Shown: positions 21,821 through 29,479 of the stretch, piece by piece
How positions within the stretch are numbered: position 1 is the stretch's first letter
Layout: each line of letters opens with the position of its first letter
Origin: Kineococcus terrestris
Lineage (GTDB): Bacteria; Actinomycetota; Actinomycetes; Actinomycetales; Kineococcaceae
Length of the DNA: 64,000 nt
Strand: one strand, 5' to 3'
Assembly: GCF_041020765.1 (NCBI RefSeq)
Contig: NZ_JBEUEJ010000019.1
Notes under the pieces: generated by a model
The model's database searches: none
Told to the model about the DNA's origin: nothing
The model's input: only the letters and a program-made list of their open reading frames with translations
Made by a program: the position numbers and the translations under genes

Positions 21821-23818
21821 TCAGTTCTGGGCGCCGAGGGGGTCGGCGACCTGCGCGCCGGGGGTCGCGGGCAGGCCGGCGTGCCGGCCGTGCGGGGTGG
21901 TGGCGTCCTCGCCGAGCGCCTGCTCGATGGAGCCCTCGTCCAGCCCCAGGTCGCGCAGGTGCTCCACGGCCGCGGTCAGCCGCTGCTCGCGGCGCACGGC
22001 CTCCTCGGCGAGCTCGCCGACCGCGCGCTGCGCCGACTTGGCCTCCTCCACCCCGGCCCGCACCTGCTCGGCCAGGTCGGCGCCGCCGGTGTCGCGGCCG
22101 GTGGGCTCGCCGGGCACGGGCGCGCCCGTCGTGGCGCGCGTGTCGGCCGCCGCGCGCTGCTGCACGACCGGCGCGCCGGCCGCCGCCTGCGGGGAGGCGG
22201 CCGCGTCGGCGCCCTGCACGGCGCCCGCGGGAGCGGTGCGCAGCGGCAGGCCCGGCAGGAACAGCACGATGACGAAGCCGACGACCATGACGGCCGCGGC
22301 CACCAGGTAGATCAGGCTCGTGGAGTCCGAGAACCCGACCTTGAACGGGTGCGACAGGACGGCCGGCAGGCTGGAGACGACGGAGGTGTCGTCCGCGGCG
22401 CGGGCCAGGACGCCCTGCAGCCCCGCCTGGTCCAGTCCCGCCAGCTGCAGCCCGGCGGCGAACTCCGGGTCGCCCGCCGCGCCGGCGTAGGCGTCGGAGA
22501 CGTTGCGGCCCAGCGTGGAGAACAGGATCGACAGGAAGACCGCCGTGCCCAGCGTGCCGCCCATCTGGCGGAAGAACGTCACCGAGGAGGTGGCCACGCC
22601 GATCGCGCGCGGGTCGGCGGCGTTCTGCACCGCCAGGATGATCGGCTGCATGTTGCCGCCCAGGCCCCAGCCCATGACGACCATCACGAGCATGGTCTGC
22701 CACACGGGGGTGTCGGCGTCCACGCGGCTGAAGAGGAAGAGGGCGAGCACCATGAGGCCGGTGCCGACGATCGGCAGCGGGCGGTACCGGCCGGTGCGGG
22801 AGATGAAGCGGCCGGCGAACGCGCTGGCCGACATGATCCCCAGCACGAGCGGCAGCATCTGCAGGCCGCCCTCGGTGGGCGAGGAGCCCTTGACGACCTG
22901 CAGGTACTGCGGCAGGACGGCCATGGCGCCGAACATGCCCATGCCCAGGACGAGGCTGCCGAGGCTGCCGACGACGAAGGTGCGGCCGGAGAACATCCGC
23001 AGCGGCAGCAGCGCCTCCTCGCCGAGCGCGCGCTCGGCCAGGACGAAGGCGACCAGGCCGAGGGCGGACAGGGCGTAGCAGGCCAGCGCGCCCGTGGAGC
23101 CCCAGCCCCACTCGCGGCCCTGCTCGGCGACGATCAGCAGCGGGACCAGGCACAGGACGAGCGCCAGCGCGCCCGGCCAGTCGATGCGGTGGCGGGTGGA
23201 GCGGCGCGGCAGCTTGAGGTTGCGCAGCACCACGGCGAGGGCGAGGGCGCCCAGCGGCACGTTGATCCAGAAGATCCAGCGCCAGCCGGCCAGGCCGAGG
23301 ATCGTCTCGTGGCCGGCGAAGAAGCCGCCCGCGACGGGCCCGAGCACGCTGGAGGTGCCGAAGACGGCCATGAAGTACGCCTGGTACCGGGCGCGCTCCC
23401 GGGCGGGGACGATGTCGGCGATGATCGTCAGGGCGAGCGACATGAGGCCGCCCGCGCCCAGGCCCTGCAGCGCCCGCCAGGCGGCGAGCTCGTACATCGA
23501 CTGCGAGATCCCGCACAGGGCGGAGCCGATGACGAAGACGACGATGGCGGTGATGAAGAACGGCCGCCGGCCGTACATGTCGGACAGCTTCCCGTACAGC
23601 GGCGTGGAGATCGTCGAGGTGATGAGGAAGGCCGTCGTCGCCCACGCCTGCAGGGAGAACCCGTCGAGGTCGTCGGCGATGGTGCGGATGGCGGTGGCCA
23701 CGATGGTCTGGTCGAGGGCGCCGAGGAACATCCCCAGCAGCAGCCCGGACAGGATCGCGAGGACCTGCCGGTGGCTGAGGGCCGGTGCCGCGGGGGCGCC
23801 GGGGGCGGTCGTGCTCAT
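21821..23818 (-). CDS. DHA2-family (EmrB/QacA) 14-helix drug exporter
   Basis: 665 residues. The first 530 hold 14 membrane helices with the DHA2 marks LGALDQTIVATAIRTI (motif D1), GKLSDMYGRRP (motif A) and the SSVLGPVAGGFFAG motif C of antiporters. The last 130 residues are a soluble tail, Ala/Pro/Gln-rich then helical and charged (LAEQVRAGVEEAKSAQRAVGE), which is longer than usual. It should export organic cations or drugs against protons. The ATG overlaps the stop of the MarR gene by four bases, so the regulator and pump form one operon. Confidence 0.9.
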   Translation of the reverse strand: MSTTAPGAPAAPALSHRQVLAILSGLLLGMFLGALDQTIVATAIRTIADDLDGFSLQAWATTAFLITSTISTPLYGKLSDMYGRRPFFITAIVVFVIGSALCGISQSMYELAAWRALQGLGAGGLMSLALTIIADIVPARERARYQAYFMAVFGTSSVLGPVAGGFFAGHETILGLAGWRWIFWINVPLGALALAVVLRNLKLPRRSTRHRIDWPGALALVLCLVPLLIVAEQGREWGWGSTGALACYALSALGLVAFVLAERALGEEALLPLRMFSGRTFVVGSLGSLVLGMGMFGAMAVLPQYLQVVKGSSPTEGGLQMLPLVLGIMSASAFAGRFISRTGRYRPLPIVGTGLMVLALFLFSRVDADTPVWQTMLVMVVMGWGLGGNMQPIILAVQNAADPRAIGVATSSVTFFRQMGGTLGTAVFLSILFSTLGRNVSDAYAGAAGDPEFAAGLQLAGLDQAGLQGVLARAADDTSVVSSLPAVLSHPFKVGFSDSTSLIYLVAAAVMVVGFVIVLFLPGLPLRTAPAGAVQGADAAASPQAAAGAPVVQQRAAADTRATTGAPVPGEPTGRDTGGADLAEQVRAGVEEAKSAQRAVGELAEEAVRREQRLTAAVEHLRDLGLDEGSIEQALGEDATTPHGRHAGLPATPGAQVADPLGAQN

Positions 23819-24336
23819 GCGGTCTCCCGGTGGTCCTGGACGGGGCCGGGGACGGAGGTCCCCGGGAAGCGGGTGGGCGGCGCGGTGCAGCCCAGGAGGT
23901 CGGCGCGGGCCTCGTCGAGGCCGTCGCTGAGGCGCTCCAGCAGGCGGGTGAGGGTGGTGACGTCCTCCTCGCTCCAGCCGTCGACGGCGCGGGCGACGAG
24001 GTCGTTGCGGCGCCGGCGCAGCGTGTCGACCAGCTCGGTCCCGGCGGGGGTGAGTGCCAGCAGGCTGGCCCGCCCGTCGGAGGGGTCGGGGCGGCGCTCG
24101 AGCAGCCCGCGGCGGACCAGCTCGGCGGTCTGCCGGCTCGTGGTGGAGGGGTCGGTGCCCAGCCGCTCGGCGAGGGTGCCGGCGCGGGCGGGGCCGAGGT
24201 GGGTGAGGGCGAAGAGCACGGTGTGCACGGCGCGCTCGGCGTCGTCCTCGCCCCGGCCGAGGGCGGCCTTGAGGGCGGTGGCGGCGCGCAGGTGCCGGAC
24301 GAGCTGGTCGCCGAGGGCGGCGACGCGTGCGGTCAC
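23815..24336 (-). CDS. MarR-family regulator of the adjacent exporter
   Basis: 173 residues with a winged helix-turn-helix: LTHLGPARAGTLAERLGTDPSTTSRQTAEL (recognition helix PSTTSRQT) and wing RRPDPSDGRASLLALT. MarR proteins repress efflux operons until a ligand binds. The GTG at 24336 is chosen because the sequence upstream is Pro/Arg-rich; GGAG lies 9-12 bases before it. It precedes and overlaps the MFS gene. A 17-base dyad in its upstream region is the likely operator. Confidence 0.87.
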   Translation of the reverse strand: MTARVAALGDQLVRHLRAATALKAALGRGEDDAERAVHTVLFALTHLGPARAGTLAERLGTDPSTTSRQTAELVRRGLLERRPDPSDGRASLLALTPAGTELVDTLRRRRNDLVARAVDGWSEEDVTTLTRLLERLSDGLDEARADLLGCTAPPTRFPGTSVPGPVQDHRETA

Positions 24337-24490
24337 GAGGGGGCTCCGGTCGGGTGGAGGGGGTGGGGCGAGCGGGTGGCGGGCGCGGCCGTCCCGGCGT
24401 GTCGGGGCGGGTCCGGCCGGCGGACCGTGTAACGGGCGGTGGTTCGACGGCGAAGTACTCCCCGGGACGTCGTCCGCCCGGGCGGGATCC

Positions 24491-24507
24491 TTGAGTGCCG
24501 CACGCAA
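24491..24507. promoter_or_regulatory. MarR operator candidate TTGAGTGC-C-GCACGCAA
   Basis: A 17-base dyad with 15 of 16 arm positions matched except one A/G pair, typical in size for MarR sites. It lies in the 303-base gap between the divergent MarR and RsbW-like genes. Directly to its right, minus-strand TAACTT (24509-24514) could be the MarR -10, so the site would cover the transcription start. The rest of this gap shows only a TTGACA at 24608 and ribosome sites. Confidence 0.5.
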
Positions 24508-24639
24508 CAAGTTAGCAGTCACGAGCACCGCCGGGGAGGCGAGAGGATGTCCTGGTGCGCGACGACCCGCTCCGCTGCTCCGGACGGGGGAGGCTGCGCT
24601 ACGGTGCTTGACAACCCTCAGTGTCGGGAGAGTCACTCT

Positions 24640-25056
24640 GTGTCGTCTGTGAACTGGTCGTGCGTGACGACGCTGCCCCCTGAGCCCCTGTCCTCCCGCG
24701 CCGCCCGGCACGTCGTGACCGACTGGTGCATCACCGAGGGGCTCATCGGCGACGTCGTCGACACCCTCCTGCTCCTCACCGCCGAGCTCGTCACCAACGC
24801 CGTCATCCACGGCCGCAGCGACGTCGAGCTGTGCCTGGGCCGCAGCGGCGCCCGCGTGCGCGTGGGCGTCGGCGACGAGAACACCCGGATGCCGCAGCGG
24901 CGCACCTCCGACCCCGACGCCCTCGACGGCCGCGGTCTCGCCCTCGTCGAGGCGCTCGCCGACGCCCACGGCATCGAGGTCACCGCCATCGGCAAGGTCG
25001 TCTGGTTCGAGGTCCTCACCCACGCCGGCCCCGCCCGGCGCCTCGCCACCGCCTGA
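24640..25056 (+). CDS. RsbW-like ATP-binding protein (HATPase_c, anti-sigma/serine kinase type)
   Basis: About 138 residues forming one GHKL ATPase domain: LLLTAELVTNAVIHGRSDVEL (N-box), VGVGDENTRMPQRR (G1) and DGRGLALVEALADAHG (G2). No other domain is present. In actinobacteria such small ATPases act as anti-sigma factors or partners of SpoIIAA/RsbV antagonists, here without one nearby. The GTG at 24640 is eight bases past GGGAGAG; GTG 24649 and ATG 24547 are alternatives, the latter adding 31 Cys-containing residues unlike the family. A TTGACA at 24608-24613 may be its -35. Confidence 0.78.
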   Translation: MSSVNWSCVTTLPPEPLSSRAARHVVTDWCITEGLIGDVVDTLLLLTAELVTNAVIHGRSDVELCLGRSGARVRVGVGDENTRMPQRRTSDPDALDGRGLALVEALADAHGIEVTAIGKVVWFEVLTHAGPARRLATA

Positions 25057-25157
25057 TCGGCCCCGCCGCCGGGTCCCCGGCCCCGCTCGTCCGCAGGGTC
25101 CCCGGCCCCCCTCGTCCACGCCCCGCTGCGCCGCCCCCGTGCCACCACGAGGTCCAG

Positions 25158-25237
25158 CCGTGATCACGGATGGTCGAACGCTCACCCGTCCACGATCACC
25201 GTGATCCCGCGGGGACCACCTGCAAGATCATGGCGGG
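25158..25237. repeat. Dispersed palindromic element, copy 2
   Basis: An 80-base relative of the 21.7 kb element: CCGTGATCACGGATGGTCG, then CGCTCACCCGTCCACGATCA, CCGTGATC and CTGCAAGATCATGGCGGGA. It lies between the RsbW-like gene and the CopD-CtaG gene (both plus strand), where it could terminate the first. Confidence 0.7.
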
Positions 25238-25327
25238 AGGGGGCGGCCCTCCGGGAGGGGGCGGGAGGGGCCCGCGGGGTGACGCGGGGAACACCTCCCG
25301 CGGGCGGAGGGGCCGCGGACGGCGACC

Positions 25328-25333
25328 TACCCT
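25328..25333 (+). promoter_or_regulatory. Predicted -10 (TACCCT) for the CopD-CtaG gene
   Basis: Six bases before the GTG at 25340. Confidence 0.45.
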
Positions 25334-25339
25334 GGACGG

Positions 25340-27364
25340 GTGGTGACCTCCCGCCGACCCGCCGCACCCGCACCAGCCCCGGCGTCACCGGCCGCCGGCC
25401 GGCTGCGGCTCACCGCTCCCGGTGCGGCCGCCACCACGGCGGCCGTCCTGCTCGCCGCCCTCGCCGTCGCGCTGCTGGCGCTGGCCGCCTCGGGCGGGCT
25501 GGTGCCCCCGGCCCTCGGCGACCCCGGCGAGCTCGTCCGCTACGGCCTGCCCGTGGCGCGCACCGTCCACGACTTGGCCGCCGCGCTCACCGTCGGCTGC
25601 GCCGTCGTGGCCACCGTCGTCCTGCCGCACCCCGGCCCCGCGTGGACGCGCGCCGTGCGCGCGGGGGCCGTCGGAGCCGGGGTGTGGGCGCTGGCGGCGC
25701 TGGTGGTGCTCGTGCTCACGGCGATGGACGTCGTCGGCGCCGCCCCCGGCGCGGAGGGCTTCGGCGCCCAGTTCGCGCAGTTCGCCCAGGAGATCGACCT
25801 GGGCCGGGCGCTGCTGGTGACGACCGTCCTGGCCGCCGTCGTCGCCACCGTGGGGGCCGCGGCCACCACGCCCACCGGCGCCACCTGGACGGCCGTGCTG
25901 TCCCTCGTGGCGCTCGTGCCGCTGTCGCTGTCCGGGCACGCCGCCGGCTCGGCCTCCCACCAGACGGCCGTCACCTCGCTGTTCCTGCACCTGGCCGGCG
26001 TCACCGTCTGGGTGGGCGGGCTGGCGGCGCTCCTGCTGGTCCTGCCGCTGCTGCAGCGCCCGCTGGTCGCGGCGCAGCGGTACTCGGCGATCGCGCTGGC
26101 CTGCTTCGCGCTCGTCGCGCTGTCCGGCACCGTCAACGCCTGGGTGCGCCTGGGCGGCCTCGACGGCCTGGGCACGCCCTACGGGGCGCTCGTCGTCGGC
26201 AAGGTCGTCGCGCTGGTGGCCCTGGGGGTCCTCGGCTGGTGGCACCGCCGGCGCACCCTGCCCCTGCTGGCGCAGCGGCCGCGCGCCTTCTGGCGGATCG
26301 CCGCCGGCGAGCTGGTCCTCATGGGCGCGGCCACCGGCCTGGGGGTGGCGCTCTCGCGCAGCCCGACGCCCGTGCCCGCGGACGACCCGGCGACGTCGGT
26401 GGCCGCCTCGCTGCTCGGCGAGCCCGTCCCGCCGCCGCTGACGACCGCGCGCTGGTTCACGCAGACGTCGCCGGACCTGCTGTGGCTGCTCATCGGCGGC
26501 CTCGTGGTCGTGCTGTACCTGCTGGGCGTGCGCGCGCTGCGCCGGCGCGGGGACCGCTGGAGCACGGGCCGGACGCTGTGGTGGCTGTTCGGCTGCGCGC
26601 TGCTGCTGTTCGTCACCAGCGGCGGGCCGGCCGCCTACGGCCGGATCTCCTTCAGCACGCACATGCTCCAGCACATGCTGCTGACGATGGCGGTGCCGCT
26701 GCCGCTGGTCCTCGGCGCGCCCGTCACCCTGGCGCTGCGCACGCTGCCCGCCCGCCGCGACGGCTCCCGCGGCCCGCGCGAGCTGCTGCTGGGGCTGGTG
26801 CGCTCGCGCTGGCTGGCCGTCGTCGGCCACCCGCTGTCCGCGGCCGTGCTCTTCTCCGGCAGCCTGATCGTCTTCTACTACTCGCCGCTGTTCGAGCTGG
26901 CGCTGCGCACCCACGTCGGGCACGAGCTGATGATGTTCCACTTCATCGGCACCGGGTACCTGTTCGGCTCGGTGCTCATCGGCGTGGACCCGGGCGCCCA
27001 CCGGCCCGCCTACCCGCTGCGCCTGATCCTGCTGCTGGCCACCATGGGCTTCCACGCCTTCTTCGGCGTCTCGCTCATGCAGGGCACGCAGCTGCTGGCC
27101 GGCGACTGGTTCGCGGCGGTCAACCCCGGCGCGGACCTGCTGGCCGACCAGCACCGCGGCGGGGACATCGCGTGGGGCATCGGGGAGGTGCCCACGCTGG
27201 CGCTCGTGCTGGCCGTCGCGATCAGCTGGGCGCGCTCGGACGCGCGCGAGACCAAGCGCCGGGACCGCGCCGCCGCCCGCGACGGGGAGAAGGAGCTGGC
27301 CGACTACAACGCCATGCTGGCCCGCTACGCCGAGCGCGACGGGAGCGGCGGCGGGCGCCGCTGA
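25340..27364 (+). CDS. CopD-CtaG fusion: copper import / cytochrome c oxidase assembly membrane protein
   Basis: 674 residues and about 15 membrane helices. Residues about 35-340 resemble CopD copper-resistance proteins (HLAGVTVWVGGLAALLLVL, ALSGTVNAWVRLG). Residues about 370-640 match the caa3-type CtaG assembly factor, with the paired metal-type histidines in STHMLQHMLLTM and VGHELMMFHFIGTGYLFG. The fusion joins copper entry to delivery to the CuB centre of a terminal oxidase, a role inferred from the families. A charged cytosolic tail ends the protein. Two GTG codons in tandem (25340 and 25343) are possible starts. Confidence 0.87.
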   Translation: MVTSRRPAAPAPAPASPAAGRLRLTAPGAAATTAAVLLAALAVALLALAASGGLVPPALGDPGELVRYGLPVARTVHDLAAALTVGCAVVATVVLPHPGPAWTRAVRAGAVGAGVWALAALVVLVLTAMDVVGAAPGAEGFGAQFAQFAQEIDLGRALLVTTVLAAVVATVGAAATTPTGATWTAVLSLVALVPLSLSGHAAGSASHQTAVTSLFLHLAGVTVWVGGLAALLLVLPLLQRPLVAAQRYSAIALACFALVALSGTVNAWVRLGGLDGLGTPYGALVVGKVVALVALGVLGWWHRRRTLPLLAQRPRAFWRIAAGELVLMGAATGLGVALSRSPTPVPADDPATSVAASLLGEPVPPPLTTARWFTQTSPDLLWLLIGGLVVVLYLLGVRALRRRGDRWSTGRTLWWLFGCALLLFVTSGGPAAYGRISFSTHMLQHMLLTMAVPLPLVLGAPVTLALRTLPARRDGSRGPRELLLGLVRSRWLAVVGHPLSAAVLFSGSLIVFYYSPLFELALRTHVGHELMMFHFIGTGYLFGSVLIGVDPGAHRPAYPLRLILLLATMGFHAFFGVSLMQGTQLLAGDWFAAVNPGADLLADQHRGGDIAWGIGEVPTLALVLAVAISWARSDARETKRRDRAAARDGEKELADYNAMLARYAERDGSGGGRR

Positions 27365-27391
27365 GGCGCCCGCCGCGCGCGCGGCCCGCCC

Positions 27392-27790
27392 TCAGGCGAC
27401 CCGGACCTCCAGGGCGCCGTCGTCGATGGTCTTGGTGAAGGGGCAGATCGCCAGCGCCTGCTGGAGCACCGCGTCGGCGTCGTCCACCGACGGCAGCGTC
27501 ACCGCCAGCGCGTAGCGGGCGTCGTAGCCGGTGCCCTCGGCCTCGGCGAGGGTCACCCGCGCCTCCACGCGGGCGTCGTCGACGGACCCGCCCGTGCTCG
27601 TCGCGGCGATGCGCAGCGACTCCATGAGGCAGGAGCCCAGCGCCGCCGCCATCAGCTGCTCGGGGTTGACGCCCTCGCCGCTGCCCTTCAGCGACGTGGG
27701 CTCGTGGACGGCCAGCTCCAGGGCACCGTCGTCGGAGCGGGCGGAGCCGTCCGTCGCGGTCACCACGGCCGTGTACAGGTCGGAAGCCAT
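27392..27790 (-). CDS. OsmC/Ohr-family organic hydroperoxide reductase
   Basis: 132 residues with the two redox cysteines of the family, in LGSCLMESL (about residue 54) and LAICPFTKTI (about residue 117), plus EQLMAAALGSC. The family reduces organic hydroperoxides in the cytosol using lipoylated or thiol partners. The ATG at 27790 is favoured over a start at 27835 because TAGCGT lies seven bases upstream and the extra 15 residues are not conserved in the family. It is a single gene facing the CopD-CtaG gene; no OhrR regulator is adjacent. Confidence 0.88.
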   Translation of the reverse strand: MASDLYTAVVTATDGSARSDDGALELAVHEPTSLKGSGEGVNPEQLMAAALGSCLMESLRIAATSTGGSVDDARVEARVTLAEAEGTGYDARYALAVTLPSVDDADAVLQQALAICPFTKTIDDGALEVRVA

Positions 27791-27797
27791 GCCCGAG

Positions 27798-27803
27798 ACG
27801 CTA
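27798..27803 (-). promoter_or_regulatory. Predicted -10 (TAGCGT) for the OsmC/Ohr gene
   Basis: Seven bases before the ATG at 27790. Confidence 0.45.
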
Positions 27804-27945
27804 GGGGCCACCGGCGCGCCACGCTCGGTGATCATCGTGGGGCCGTGACCCCCGGGGGCCGCCCCGGCGTGACGGCGCCGGAGGACGCCCGGAGAATGGG
27901 CGGCGACCCGGGGACCCCCCGCCGAGCGAGAGGACCAGCGCGCGC

Positions 27946-29343
27946 ATGGACAACGGCAGCAGCAAGGGCCAGGCCATCGACTTCACCGTGGAGACGCTCG
28001 GCCCCTGCACCGTGGACTCGCCCCTGGCGTCGCGGCTGTCGGCGCGGCGGACGACGCAGCACTACATCGACGAGAACGACCGGGTGCTGTTCGACGACAC
28101 CGTCTCCAAGGTCTCGCGCCGCGACTGGTCCGAGACCGGCGAGCTGCCCGACCTGCCCAGCCTGGAGCCCGTCGGCCCCCGCAAGAAGATCTTCTTCGAC
28201 CCCGCCAAGACGCGCGTCGGCATCGTCACCTGCGGCGGGCTGTGCCCGGGCATCAACAACGTCATCCGCGGGCTGGTCTCGACGCTGACCAACCACTACG
28301 GCGTCCGGCGCATCTACGGCTTCAAGAACGGCTACCAGGGCTTCGTGCCGCGCTACGGCCACGACGTCGTGGACCTGACGCCGCAGGCCGTGGAGCGCAT
28401 CGACGGCGAGGGCGGCACCATCCTGGGCACCTCGCGCGGCGAGCAGGACCCCGTGGAGGTCGTCGACTGCCTGGAGCGGATGGGCATCACCGTCCTGTTC
28501 GCCATCGGCGGGGACGGCACGATGCGCGGCGCGCAGCGCATCAACGCCGAGGTCAAGGAGCGCGGCCTGAAGGTCGCCGTGGTCGGCATCCCCAAGACGA
28601 TCGACAACGACATCCCGTTCATCGACCAGAGCTTCGGGTTCCAGACGGCGTTCTCGGAGGCGACCCGCTCGATCCTGGCCGCCAAGGTGGAGGCGCGCAC
28701 CGCGCCCAACGGCGTCAGCGTCGTCAAGCTCATGGGCCGGCACTCCGGTTTCATCGCCTGCTACGCGGCGCTGGCGCAGAACGACGCTGACTACGTCCTC
28801 ATCCCCGAGGTGCCGTTCGTCCTCGACGGGCCCGGCGGGTTCCTGGAGCACCTGCGGCGCAAGGTGTCCGAGCAGGGGCACGCGCTGGTCGTGGCCGCCG
28901 AGGGCGCCGGGCAGGAGCTGTTCGACGACATCGAGGACCAGGGCCGCGACGCCTCGGGCAACAAGAAGCTGCAGGACGTGGGCCGCCTGCTGCGCCAGCG
29001 CATCACCGAGGACTTCGCCGCGCACGGCATGGAGCTCAACATGCGCTACATCGACCCCAGCTACGTCATCCGCAGCGTCCCGGCGAACCCGTACGACAGC
29101 GTGTACTGCATCCGCCTGGCGCACGCGGCCGCGCACGCGGCGATGGCCGGGCGCACGAACATGGTCGTCGGCCGCTGGCGCCGGCGGTTCGTGCACATCC
29201 CCATCTCGCTGGCCGTCTCGGCGCGCAACCAGGTCGACCCGCACGGGGACCTGTGGTGGTCGGTGCTGGAGGCGACGGGGCAGCCGTGGTCGTTCGGCGA
29301 GGCCGACGCCCCCGAGCAGGTGACGGTGTTCGGCGGCCAGTGA
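27946..29343 (+). CDS. pfkA: ATP-dependent 6-phosphofructokinase (long form)
   Basis: 465 residues, longer than the about 320 of classic PfkA, because of an about 80-residue N-terminal extension before GIVTCGGLCPGINNVIRG. The phosphate-donor loop reads AIGGDGTMRGA; glycine rather than aspartate after GGD points to ATP instead of pyrophosphate. Substrate motif is GIPKTIDNDIPF, where the lysine is typical of the plant/spirochaete-like (PFK group with PKTIDND) branch, and KLMGRHSGFIA follows. The enzyme commits fructose 6-phosphate to glycolysis. The ATG at 27946 has GAGAGGACC 10 bases upstream. Monocistronic. Confidence 0.88.
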   Translation: MDNGSSKGQAIDFTVETLGPCTVDSPLASRLSARRTTQHYIDENDRVLFDDTVSKVSRRDWSETGELPDLPSLEPVGPRKKIFFDPAKTRVGIVTCGGLCPGINNVIRGLVSTLTNHYGVRRIYGFKNGYQGFVPRYGHDVVDLTPQAVERIDGEGGTILGTSRGEQDPVEVVDCLERMGITVLFAIGGDGTMRGAQRINAEVKERGLKVAVVGIPKTIDNDIPFIDQSFGFQTAFSEATRSILAAKVEARTAPNGVSVVKLMGRHSGFIACYAALAQNDADYVLIPEVPFVLDGPGGFLEHLRRKVSEQGHALVVAAEGAGQELFDDIEDQGRDASGNKKLQDVGRLLRQRITEDFAAHGMELNMRYIDPSYVIRSVPANPYDSVYCIRLAHAAAHAAMAGRTNMVVGRWRRRFVHIPISLAVSARNQVDPHGDLWWSVLEATGQPWSFGEADAPEQVTVFGGQ

Positions 29344-29479
29344 CGGGCGGGTGAACCCGCGGAGCCCGCGAGTTCGCCCGATCCTCCACCGAGGGTCACC
29401 GGAAGGTCACGGGAACCGCACAGGATCGGGGGCGGCGCCGCGCGGACGCGGGCGCCGAGGACCCCCGAGAGGACCCCCC

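Noticed and set aside
24547..24639. ATG at 24547 as start of the RsbW-like gene
   Set aside because: It adds 31 residues (Cys/Ser-rich) not found in this compact family; GGGAGAG at 24625 fits the GTG at 24640 better.
21881..24652. 923-residue plus-strand open frame
   Set aside because: Antisense of the MFS and MarR genes; composition (Ala/Gly/Arg/His) is typical of the non-coding frame in DNA with GC-rich third positions.
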